Below are positions 1 to 6,094 of a DNA stretch of 8,165 nucleotides, one piece after another. The stretch spans positions 1-8,165 of the forward strand of contig JAJRSQ010000202.1 in assembly GCA_024278725.1 (NCBI GenBank), in the 5' to 3' direction. The position numbers and the translations under genes were made by a program. The DNA comes from Chloroflexota bacterium. GTDB lineage: Bacteria; Chloroflexota; Anaerolineae; 4572-78. Each line of letters starts with the position of its first letter. Within the stretch, counting starts at the first letter, position 1. Below the pieces are notes generated by a model. The model made no database searches. It was not told the origin of the DNA and saw only the letters and a program-made list of their open reading frames with translations.

Positions 1-248
1 GGATGTTCAGCAACCGCGCCCCGCAAATCCTCAACCGCGATTGGCGTCCCGGCTTCACCATCGACTTGCAGCAGAAGGATTTGCGGCTGGTGAAAGAAGC
101 CGCCGATGACCTCGCCGTGCCGATTTTCGCCACCAACATCGTCTTCGACATGTACCGCACCCTGCAAAAAGCGGGACTCGGCGGCGAGGGCAATCACGCG
201 CTCATCAAAGCGCTGGAGCGTCTGGCGAATGTGACGGTGGGCGGGTAA
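1..248 (+). CDS. 3-hydroxyisobutyrate dehydrogenase / tartronate semialdehyde reductase family protein, C-terminal fragment
   Basis: Only the last 81 residues are in the window; the reading frame is open at the left edge, so the ATG at position 3 is probably an internal methionine. The segment matches the C-terminal helical domain of beta-hydroxyacid dehydrogenases (NAD_binding_11 type). A PGFTIDLQQKDLRL stretch at residues 16-29 corresponds to the family's conserved PGF..DL..KDL motif. It is followed by a helix with a VP.....V...Y pattern and a Gly-rich turn (GLGGEGNHALIKALE). Family members are NAD(P)-dependent cytosolic enzymes of about 290 residues that interconvert beta-hydroxyacids and the matching semialdehydes. 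The Rossmann domain and catalytic lysine lie outside the window, so substrate (hydroxyisobutyrate, tartronate semialdehyde or other) cannot be assigned. It ends at TAA 246-248, and the 482-base gap that follows separates it from the next operon. Confidence 0.85.
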   Translation, partial: MFSNRAPQILNRDWRPGFTIDLQQKDLRLVKEAADDLAVPIFATNIVFDMYRTLQKAGLGGEGNHALIKALERLANVTVGG

Positions 249-273
249 TGCTTGAAAACTGATTTCAGGGAAT

Positions 274-301
274 GTAGGGGCACGCTGCAGCGTGCCCCTA
301 C
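274..301. repeat. 28-base perfect palindrome
   Basis: The half-site GTAGGGGCACGCTG (274-287) is followed directly by its exact reverse complement (288-301). It lies 26 bases after the stop of the dehydrogenase gene and could form a very stable stem in RNA or a cruciform in DNA. There is no T-run behind it, so it is not a classical intrinsic terminator, although it could slow polymerase or protect a 3' end. From memory, similar GTAGGGGC-type palindromes are scattered between genes in several Chloroflexota and cyanobacterial genomes, which suggests a REP-like interspersed element. Confidence 0.8.
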
Positions 302-319
302 CCCCAAAACTCCGGTACC

Positions 320-345
320 GGGCAACCACAAGGGTCGCCCCTACG
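320..345. repeat. second REP-like hairpin
   Basis: The arms GGGCAACC (320-327) and GGTCGCCC (333-340) pair with one A·C mismatch around the short loop ACAAG, and the unit ends in CCCCTAC like the palindrome at 274-301. It lies 18 bases after that palindrome, with a small CGGTACCG palindrome (313-320) at its left edge. The pair probably represents two degenerate units of one interspersed repeat class. Confidence 0.5.
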
Positions 346-414
346 GCGGAAAACGCACCATTCTGCCGGGAAAGACAAAACATCAACACGCTCTAGCGAT
401 TCTCCCCTGTAACT

Positions 415-442
415 TTGACTCTCCTCCGTAATTTCTTACAAT
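415..442 (+). promoter_or_regulatory. candidate sigma-70 promoter upstream of the cysteine desulfurase operon
   Basis: TTGACT (415-420, 5 of 6 to the consensus -35) and TACAAT (437-442, 5 of 6 to the consensus -10) are separated by 16 bases. Transcription would begin near 449 and run through the folded repeat at 483-603, giving a leader of about 280 bases before the start at 731. A separate TATAAA at 449-454 has no good partner. The call rests on motif match only. Confidence 0.35.
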
Positions 443-482
443 CACCGCTATAAAATTTGGGGCTTTGGGAATTTAGAGGGGT

Positions 483-603
483 TGTCATTGCGAGCGAAAC
501 GAAGTTGAAAATGCCCGAAGGGTGCAATCTCCGCTAAAGTTCACAGAGATTGCTTACCCCGTTGGGGCACAGGTCGGCGTAAAAAACGCGCCTCGCAATG
601 ACA
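483..603. repeat. 121-base interspersed folded repeat, copy 1
   Basis: The element is bounded by perfect 12-base terminal inverted repeats, TGTCATTGCGAG (483-494) and CTCGCAATGACA (592-603). Inside are a second inverted pair, GCAATCTC (524-531) and GAGATTGC (546-553), a CCCC/GGGG hairpin (557-567) and a small GCGT/ACGC hairpin (577-589). It carries no reading frame and no clear target-site duplication. A shorter copy lies at 7498-7595 in the same orientation and shares the 16-base string GAGATTGCTTACCCCG. It looks like a non-coding, MITE- or REP-like mobile repeat. If transcribed, it would fold into a branched structure in the leader of the desulfurase gene. Confidence 0.85.
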
Positions 604-632
604 TTTTTAAATCTCCCATAAATTCCGGCTGA

Positions 633-697
633 GCCAAAATTTATCTGTAAAAATCCGGAAAATCTGCGCCATCTGTGTTCCATTTTGGCATTTTCCG
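633..697 (+). promoter_or_regulatory. interleaved inverted repeats in the leader of the desulfurase gene
   Basis: GCCAAAAT (633-640) is exactly complementary to ATTTTGGC (682-689), and CGGAAAAT (656-663) is exactly complementary to ATTTTCCG (690-697). The order is A, B, A', B' with A' and B' adjacent, which is the topology of an H-type pseudoknot. A third arm TTCCGG (623-628) could instead pair with CCGGAA (655-660). It ends 33 bases before the start at 731. It matches no riboswitch class I recognise and could be chance in an AT-rich leader. Confidence 0.3.
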
Positions 698-730
698 AGA
701 AGTTGCACCTCAGGTAAGGACGTGTAACCG

Positions 731-1903
731 ATGATCAACGATTTCATCTATCTGGATCACGCCGCCAGCACCCCGGTTGACCCCGCCGTGCTGGACGCGA
801 TGATGCCATTTTTCAGCGAAAAATACGGCAATCCATCGGGATTGCACGCGCAGGGGCGCGCCACCAAACAGGCGATTGTCGCCGCACGGCGCACCATCGC
901 CGAGATTTTCCACTGCCACCCCACTGAAATCATCTTCACCAGCGGCGGCTCGGAAGCGGACAATATGGCGATTCGCGGCGCGGCGTGGGCGCAAAAATTG
1001 GCGGGCAAAGGCAGCCATATCATCACCAGCCCCATCGAACACCCCGCCGTGAGCAAAACCGTCGACCAACTGTGCGCCGTCCACGGCTTCGAGCAGACCG
1101 TCGTCCCCGTGGATGAATTCGGGCGCGTCAACCCCGCCGATGTCCGCGCGGCAATCCGCCCCGACACGGTGCTCATCACCATTATGGCGGCGAACAACGA
1201 AGTGGGCACGCTGCAACCCATCGCCGAAATCGGCGAAATCGCCCGCGAGCGCGGCATTCCCTTCCATTCCGATTCGGTGCAGGCGGTGGGCACGCTCGAT
1301 TTGGATGTGCGAACCCTGCCGGTGGACATGCTGGCGTTATCCGCCCATAAATTTTACGGACCGAAGGGCGTGGGCGTGCTTTATCTGCGGAAGGGAACAC
1401 CTTTTGTGCCGCACAGCACCGGCGGCGGACACGAAGAGGGTCGCCGCCCCGGCACGGAAAATGTGCCGTACATCGTCGGGCTGGCGAAAGCGTTATCGCT
1501 GGCGGTGGAAAATCGCGTCGAATCGGTGGCGCGGATGGCGCAACTGCGCGATATGCTGATTGACGGCGTGCTGAACGGGATTTCGGGCGCACATCTGACC
1601 GGACACCCCACCGAGCGCCTGCCGCACAACGCCAGTTTCGTGTTTGAAAATTGCGATGCCGGCGCCCTGCTGATGCACCTCGATATGCACAACATCGGCG
1701 CGGCGAGCGGCAGCGCGTGCGCCACCGGCAACCCCGAACCGAGCAAAGTGCTCACCGCGATGGGCACGCCGCGCGAATTGGCGTTGGGTGCACTGCGGCT
1801 CACGCTGGGCAAGCATACCACATCCGCCCAGATTGAGCGCGTATTGGCGGTACTGCCGTCGGTGGTCGAATCGGTGCGGAGCGTGTATACTATCCAAAAG
1901 TAA
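731..1903 (+). CDS. cysteine desulfurase, NifS/IscS type (class I)
   Basis: This 390-residue pyridoxal-phosphate enzyme converts L-cysteine to L-alanine and holds the released sulfur as a persulfide for transfer to acceptor proteins in the cytosol. Visible marks are YLDHAASTP at 7-15, FTSGGSEADN at 69-78, the PLP-stacking His104, Asp181 and Gln184 in HSDSVQAVG, the Schiff-base lysine Lys207 in SAHKFYGPKG, the GGGHEEGRRPGTEN segment at 231-244, and the catalytic Cys330 in GSACATG. The GRRPGTEN stretch resembles NifS-like enzymes. The start is fixed by an in-frame TAA at 725-727, with AAGGA at 716-720 as ribosome site. The next gene begins 14 bases after its stop. With mnmA two genes downstream, its likely main job is donating sulfur for tRNA thiolation, as YrvO does for MnmA in Bacillus. 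A broader role in Fe-S cluster assembly is also possible, since no IscU or SufU is in view. Confidence 0.95.
   Translation: MINDFIYLDHAASTPVDPAVLDAMMPFFSEKYGNPSGLHAQGRATKQAIVAARRTIAEIFHCHPTEIIFTSGGSEADNMAIRGAAWAQKLAGKGSHIITSPIEHPAVSKTVDQLCAVHGFEQTVVPVDEFGRVNPADVRAAIRPDTVLITIMAANNEVGTLQPIAEIGEIARERGIPFHSDSVQAVGTLDLDVRTLPVDMLALSAHKFYGPKGVGVLYLRKGTPFVPHSTGGGHEEGRRPGTENVPYIVGLAKALSLAVENRVESVARMAQLRDMLIDGVLNGISGAHLTGHPTERLPHNASFVFENCDAGALLMHLDMHNIGAASGSACATGNPEPSKVLTAMGTPRELALGALRLTLGKHTTSAQIERVLAVLPSVVESVRSVYTIQK
1884..1891 (+). promoter_or_regulatory. possible internal promoter for the toxin-antitoxin pair
   Basis: TATACT (1886-1891), preceded by TG, matches the -10 consensus at 5 of 6 positions. 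It lies in the last codons of the desulfurase gene, 26 bases before the antitoxin start. The -35 region is poor (TGGTCG at 1863-1868, 3 of 6). It also contains the GTATAC palindrome (1885-1890). Toxin-antitoxin pairs usually have their own autoregulated promoter, which is the main reason to note it. Confidence 0.22.
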
Positions 1904-1917
1904 CCAACCGGAGAATT

Positions 1918-2244
1918 ATGATGTCTTCAGCATTGGAAAAAATGAGAAAACTCGAAAAATATATCGTTGCCGACCCCGCCGCGGTAGACCCTGTGCTGGA
2001 ATTGACTCTGGACAAATTGCTGGCGCGAGAGATTTCTCGTGCCAACATTCAAAAAGAAACGTTGGTTGCCCAAATTGCCGAATTTGAGGAACAATACAAT
2101 TTGAGCAGCGACACATTTCAATCGCAATTTCAATCGGGAAAATTGGGCGATGACGTGGATTTCATCGAATGGGCGGCAACGCTGGAGATGCTGCAAGATC
2201 TGAATGAGCGCCTGACTGCCCTCAAAAGTGGTCTTGAAAAATGA
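1918..2244 (+). CDS. putative antitoxin partner of the TumE-family toxin
   Basis: A 108-residue, probably cytosolic, largely helical protein. Residues 28-62 (LELTLDKLLARE onward to FEEQY) have the charge and leucine pattern of a long helix or coiled coil, followed by F..QF.SGKLGDD.DF.EW at 67-85. I recall similar small proteins next to TumE-family genes. I recognise no DNA-binding domain with certainty. The role is inferred mainly from position: it lies directly upstream of, and overlaps by four bases (ATGA), a recognisable toxin gene, the usual order of type II pairs. The ribosome site GGAG (1910-1913) is only 4 bases from ATG 1918 and 7 from ATG 1921, so translation may begin at 1921, removing one methionine. 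Base composition is clearly lower in GC than the neighbours: 25 of 60 bases at 1921-1980 against 41 of 60 at 3241-3300 by hand count. This suggests the pair was acquired horizontally. Confidence 0.65.
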   Translation: MMSSALEKMRKLEKYIVADPAAVDPVLELTLDKLLAREISRANIQKETLVAQIAEFEEQYNLSSDTFQSQFQSGKLGDDVDFIEWAATLEMLQDLNERLTALKSGLEK

Positions 2245-2636
2245 ACTCCGTCATCGCAGAACATTTCACCCGCATTGAAACATATTTCGTCACCAGCCCA
2301 ATTATCGCCTCATACACCATCACCAGACAAAACATTTCTTTTTCCGATGGAAAATTGCGTGCCCGGTTGACGCTCATCAATCAGGATTTTCTTGAAGTGT
2401 TTGAATATGTGACGGAAACGGGCGGTGAAATCCGGTTGAGAAAATATAGTTTCCACTGGCAGAAACAAGATGGCACGCTGATAAAACGATGGGACAATGC
2501 GCCCCACTACCCGGCGTTGCCGAATGCCCCGCACCACATTCATTTGGAAAATCAGGTCGTGCAATCCGGTGATGCACCATCTTCCGTCTTGACCATCCTC
2601 AACGAAATTGAACAGGAACTATTGCATGATGACTGA
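2241..2636 (+). CDS. tumE: TumE-family toxin (DUF6516), toxin-antitoxin system
   Basis: A 131-residue protein with the family signature spread over its second half: YSFHWQ at 69-74, RWDNAPHY at 83-90 and the histidine cluster PHHIH at 97-101. Its beta-rich N-terminal half includes IAEHFTRIETY. Length fits the family (roughly 100-130 residues). TumE proteins are annotated as toxins of two-gene toxin-antitoxin systems. The histidine-rich end makes a nuclease-like or RNA-directed activity tempting, but no catalytic mechanism can be read from the sequence. The start overlaps the antitoxin stop (ATGA, 2241-2244), only a weak ribosome site (AGTGGT, 2227-2232) is visible, and translation is probably coupled to the antitoxin. 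Its 3' end overlaps mnmA by 11 bases and contains the mnmA ribosome site. The gene appears intact. GC is low like its partner's, consistent with transfer as a cassette. Confidence 0.78.
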   Translation: MNSVIAEHFTRIETYFVTSPIIASYTITRQNISFSDGKLRARLTLINQDFLEVFEYVTETGGEIRLRKYSFHWQKQDGTLIKRWDNAPHYPALPNAPHHIHLENQVVQSGDAPSSVLTILNEIEQELLHDD

Positions 2637-3714
2637 TGCCAAACCCCGTGTGGTCGTGGCGATGAGCGGCGGCGTGGATAGTTCGGTGGCGGCGGCGCTG
2701 CTGGTTGAGCAGGGTTACGACGTGGTGGGCATGATGCTCCGCCTGTGGTCGGAGGAAGGGGGCGCGGAAAACCGCTGCTGCACCCTTGATGCCATCGACG
2801 ATGCCCGCGCCATCGCCGGGATGCTCGGCATTCCGTTTTACGTGCGCGATTACAAGCAAATTTTCAAAAAAACCATCGTCACCCCGTTCATCGAAGCTTA
2901 CGCCGGCGGCGAAACGCCGAACCCGTGCCTCATCTGCAACCGGGTCATCCGGTTCGACATGCTTTTGCGGGAGGCGCTGGCGCTCGGCGCGGAATTTTTG
3001 GTGACGGGGCATTACGTCCGCGTGCGCCAAAACGAAGCGGGGGAATGGGAACTGTGGCGCGGCGTTGACCCCGCCAAAGACCAAAGTTACGTCCTGCACA
3101 GCCTGAATCAGCAGAGTTTGCCGCACGTCTTTTTCCCGTTGGGCGATTACACCAAAGCGCAGGTGCGAAAAATGGCGGCAGATTTCGACCTGCCGGTGTT
3201 CAACAAACCCGACAGCCAGGATTTGTGCTTTCTGGGCGAAGGCGGGTATCGCGGATTTTTGCGCCGCCACGCCCCCGACACCCTCACCCCCGGCGAAATT
3301 GTGGACACGCGCGGCGAAGTGCTCGGCACGCACAGCGGTTTGCCCAACTACACCATCGGGCAGCGAAAAGGGCTGGGCATCTACCGCCCCGAACCGACCT
3401 TTGTGATTGCGCTCGACCCCGCCGAAAATCGCGTCATCGTCGGTTCGCGCGCCGAATTGGGGCGCGACGAGTTGACCGCGCACAGCGTCACCTATGTTTC
3501 CGGCAAAACCCCCACCGAACCCATCCGCGTACAGGCGAAAATCCGCTACAAATCGCGCCCCGTGCCCGCCACCGTCACCCCGCTGGATGATGCCCGTCTG
3601 CACGCCAAATTCGATGCCCCGCTGCCCGACATCACCCCCGGACAGGGCTTCGTTTTTTACGACGGCGACCGGGTGCTCGGCGGCGGCATTATCGAAATGA
3701 CGAGTAACGAGTGA
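2626..3714 (+). CDS. mnmA: tRNA-specific 2-thiouridylase MnmA
   Basis: This 362-residue cytosolic enzyme adenylates and thiolates U34 of the tRNAs for Lys, Glu and Gln, giving the s2U part of wobble modifications. Visible motifs are the PP-loop SGGVDSS at 14-20, Cys51-Cys52, TPNPCLICN at 97-105 with Cys101 and Cys104, the KDQSYVL segment at 151-157, and DSQDLCFLG at 196-204 with Cys201. The C-terminal beta-barrel contains NYTIGQRKGLG at 241-251. Cys104 and Cys201 correspond to the two catalytic cysteines of the E. coli enzyme. I chose ATG 2626 because AGGA (2614-2617) lies 8 bases upstream; an in-frame ATG at 2608 would add six atypical residues, and ATG 2629 is also possible. The start overlaps tumE by 11 bases. 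The sulfur source is probably the desulfurase at 731-1903. The last five codons lie within an intergenic-type repeat. Confidence 0.96.
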   Translation: MMTDAKPRVVVAMSGGVDSSVAAALLVEQGYDVVGMMLRLWSEEGGAENRCCTLDAIDDARAIAGMLGIPFYVRDYKQIFKKTIVTPFIEAYAGGETPNPCLICNRVIRFDMLLREALALGAEFLVTGHYVRVRQNEAGEWELWRGVDPAKDQSYVLHSLNQQSLPHVFFPLGDYTKAQVRKMAADFDLPVFNKPDSQDLCFLGEGGYRGFLRRHAPDTLTPGEIVDTRGEVLGTHSGLPNYTIGQRKGLGIYRPEPTFVIALDPAENRVIVGSRAELGRDELTAHSVTYVSGKTPTEPIRVQAKIRYKSRPVPATVTPLDDARLHAKFDAPLPDITPGQGFVFYDGDRVLGGGIIEMTSNE

Positions 3715-3770
3715 TGAGTTACGAATAGCACATTCAACATTCGTCATTCATAGCTCACCATTCGTCACTC
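3697..3770. repeat. short degenerate direct and inverted repeat at the end of mnmA
   Basis: The region is built from variants of GAGTAACGA and GAGTGATGA, then their complements (ATTCGTCATTC, TTCGTCACTC). ACGAAT (3721-3726) pairs with ATTCGT (3739-3744). GAGTGATGA (3709-3717) pairs with TCGTCACTC (3762-3770) with one G·T pair, giving a nested hairpin. There is no T-run, so terminator function is uncertain. The element begins inside mnmA, supplying its last codons and stop. Confidence 0.5.
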
Positions 3771-3800
3771 CCCTGCCCATTTTCCCCGCATCTGCTATTC

Positions 3801-3809
3801 TGCTATAAT
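3801..3809 (+). promoter_or_regulatory. extended -10 promoter of the FHA/propeller gene
   Basis: TGCTATAAT is a perfect extended -10 element (TG-n-TATAAT). The -35 position for a 17-base spacer (3781-3786, TTTCCC) matches poorly, which is common for extended -10 promoters. Transcription would begin near 3816, leaving a leader of about 26 bases with a good ribosome site, GGAG (3831-3834), 7 bases before ATG 3842. This is the best promoter in the window and implies the envelope genes form a transcription unit separate from mnmA. Confidence 0.65.
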
Positions 3810-3841
3810 GCAAACATTATTACATCCTCCGGAGCAAACTT

Positions 3842-6094
3842 ATGGACAAACACAGCGACTCAACCGTTGTGGGACCCTCACTGGTTCCCAAATTGAAAAT
3901 ACTGCGGGGTGATGGTCAGGGCACGGAATACACCCTCAAATTCAAAACCCGCATCGGACGCGAAACCGACAACACGATTGTGTTGAACGACCCGAAAATC
4001 TCGCGCTACCATTGCCAAGTCACCTTTGAGGACGGGCAATGGATGGCAACCGACCTCGGCAGCGCGAACGGCACGCTGCTGGACGGGATGCCGCTGGCAG
4101 TGCCTCAACCGCTGGGGCACGGCTCGCAGCTCACGCTGGGCGATACGGTGCTGGCATTCGTAGACCCGATGGACGCCTCGGAACTGCCCATTGACCCCCG
4201 CGCGACCATCATCGGCGGAAAATTGCCGCCCCGAAAAGTCTCTCCACCCGCCAAAAAATCATCTGTCCCCGTATGGTTGGGGCGCGCGGCAATGGTGCTG
4301 GGATTAATTGCCGTCATCGTTTTGCTGTTGAAATTGCGCGGCACACCCGGCGAAAAAATTGCCGCTACCACGCCCGCGCCCGCCGTCAAACCCACCATTG
4401 ATTTGATTCGCACCACGCCGGTCAACAAAGCGCTGGTGCTGAAATATGAAGACGATTTCAGCGACTCAAACAGCGGGTGGGATGACGCTTTCGGGCAATC
4501 ATTCACCAAGCAGTACGGCAACAACCAGTATCACATCGAAATTACCACCAGCAATTTGGTGGTCTGGGGGCTTGCCAACCGCAATGCGGGTGATTTTGAG
4601 ATGGAAGTGGAAGCCACCTCGGAACTGCCGGAAAGCGGCATCACCTACGGCATCATTTTCCGGTATGTGGATGCCAACAACTACTATCGTTTCGATGTGG
4701 CGGACGATGGATTCTTCCTGCTCACCAAATTCCAAAATGGGGTTTGGGAAACGCTGGTGGACTGGACGGCGTCCGACGCCATCACCAAAGGGCAGGCGAC
4801 CAACGTGCTGAAAGTGTCGGCATTCGGGGATAAAATCACCGTGTATGCCAACGGGCAGGAATTGGCAACCGTGGTGGATGATACTTTCACCGATGGAAAT
4901 TTCGGCTTTTTCACCAGCACGTTTGAGGGCGAACACAGTTGGGTGAGTTTTGACAACCTGAAATTGTGGGCGCCCGAATCGGCGCAAGTGGCGCTGATTC
5001 CCACGCCGACACCCACCGTGCCCGCGTTGCCCACCACCCCGCCGGTGAAAACGGAAGAAGACCGGCTGCCCACCGACACCCCCACCCCCGCCGAAACACC
5101 GGCAACCGAAGCCACCGTCGAACCGGCGGACGTCACGCCCATCACCACCACCGAAACGCTGACCGGCTCAGTGACCGCCATCACCGCGACGCTGGTCGCG
5201 CCCACACCCCTCCCCGATTTTGTGACCCACGACCAGCCATTGGCACGCGGCACGAGCCGTCTGGCGGGAAAAATCATCTTCCCGGTCTATGATGCGGCAC
5301 GCGGCACATACGATATTTTCCGCGCCAACACCGACGGCAGCGACCGCGAGCTTCTTTTTGCGGACGCGAGCCAGCCCGCCGCCAACAACGCGGGCGACAT
5401 CATCGCCTTCCGCAGTTGGAAAGCGGATGAACGCGGTTTGATTTCGCAGAAAATCGGCGCCACCGACAAATGGATTTTCGAGCCATTCTTTGAATCCGCC
5501 AGCCCCGCATTTTCGCCGAATGACGACTTCTTCATCTTCCATTCCCGCGCGGGACGGAACACCCCCGCCCTGTACCGCACCGTCGGCACGGAACGGGACG
5601 TTCTGCGCCGCCAAAGCAACCCCATCGAAGGGGAAATGCCCGCGTTCACCCCTGATGCACGGGTGGTATATCGTGGATGCCTCAACAACGCCTGCGGCAT
5701 CGTCCGCACCAATTTGGACGGCGGCGACCCGCTTTTGCTCACCGATAACGCCAACGACACCGCCCCCGCCGTCTCCCCCGACGGGAAAACGGTGGCATTC
5801 ATGTCCGACCGCGAAGGGGATTGGGATGTGTTCACCATCGGGATTGACGGGCAGAATTTACGCCAACTCACCACCGGCAACGGCAGTGACGGCTTGCCCG
5901 TATGGTCGCCGGATGGCAACACCCTCGCCTTCGTCTCCAACCGCGACGGCGAATGGGCAATCTGGGCAATGTCCCCCGGCGGAGACAATGAACGCCAACT
6001 CTTCAAGCTGAATGGCTCAATAGATGGCATCGTACAGGTTGATACCGCGCACTCTTTCGGCTGGCTGGAAGAACACATCGTCTGGACAAAATAA
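3842..6094 (+). CDS. membrane protein with FHA domain, beta-sandwich domain and TolB-like beta-propeller
   Basis: This 750-residue protein reads as: FHA domain at about 17-107, with the phosphothreonine-binding marks GRETDN at 39-44, SRYH at 54-57 and SANGT at 74-78; a basic juxtamembrane stretch; one membrane helix at about 145-164; a concanavalin/LamG-like sandwich at about 203-377, starting DDFSDSNSGW; a Thr/Pro-rich linker at 386-458; and about six PD40/WD40-like repeats at 477-721, with SPDG preserved in the last two. Basic residues before the helix predict FHA inside and the rest outside. FHA domains bind phosphothreonine peptides, so a Ser/Thr kinase partner is expected, although none is in view. 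The outer domains suggest carbohydrate or protein binding; no catalytic site is apparent. Cys613 and Cys618 in the propeller could form a disulfide. The gene has its own promoter and precedes an M23 peptidase gene. Exact function is unknown. Confidence 0.9.
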   Translation: MDKHSDSTVVGPSLVPKLKILRGDGQGTEYTLKFKTRIGRETDNTIVLNDPKISRYHCQVTFEDGQWMATDLGSANGTLLDGMPLAVPQPLGHGSQLTLGDTVLAFVDPMDASELPIDPRATIIGGKLPPRKVSPPAKKSSVPVWLGRAAMVLGLIAVIVLLLKLRGTPGEKIAATTPAPAVKPTIDLIRTTPVNKALVLKYEDDFSDSNSGWDDAFGQSFTKQYGNNQYHIEITTSNLVVWGLANRNAGDFEMEVEATSELPESGITYGIIFRYVDANNYYRFDVADDGFFLLTKFQNGVWETLVDWTASDAITKGQATNVLKVSAFGDKITVYANGQELATVVDDTFTDGNFGFFTSTFEGEHSWVSFDNLKLWAPESAQVALIPTPTPTVPALPTTPPVKTEEDRLPTDTPTPAETPATEATVEPADVTPITTTETLTGSVTAITATLVAPTPLPDFVTHDQPLARGTSRLAGKIIFPVYDAARGTYDIFRANTDGSDRELLFADASQPAANNAGDIIAFRSWKADERGLISQKIGATDKWIFEPFFESASPAFSPNDDFFIFHSRAGRNTPALYRTVGTERDVLRRQSNPIEGEMPAFTPDARVVYRGCLNNACGIVRTNLDGGDPLLLTDNANDTAPAVSPDGKTVAFMSDREGDWDVFTIGIDGQNLRQLTTGNGSDGLPVWSPDGNTLAFVSNRDGEWAIWAMSPGGDNERQLFKLNGSIDGIVQVDTAHSFGWLEEHIVWTK

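Noticed and set aside
274..301. Intrinsic terminator of the first gene
   Set aside because: The stem is excellent but no T-run follows (CCCCCAAAAC), so I recorded it as a palindromic repeat.
483..603. CRISPR array or tRNA-like structure in the first intergenic region
   Set aside because: The repeats are inverted, not direct with regular spacers, and no tRNA arms or anticodon loop can be built.
710..1329. Two long - strand frames opposite the cysteine desulfurase
   Set aside because: They are codon-bias shadows of a well-conserved gene and have no domain.
2608..2625. Upstream ATG of mnmA at 2608
   Set aside because: It would add six residues not typical of MnmA and lies deeper inside tumE, whereas ATG 2626 has AGGA at proper spacing.
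2599..3747. Open frame of 382 residues on the - strand, opposite mnmA
   Set aside because: It mirrors a clearly conserved gene in GC-rich DNA, has no recognisable domain and shows low-complexity Gly/Ala/His/Arg composition.
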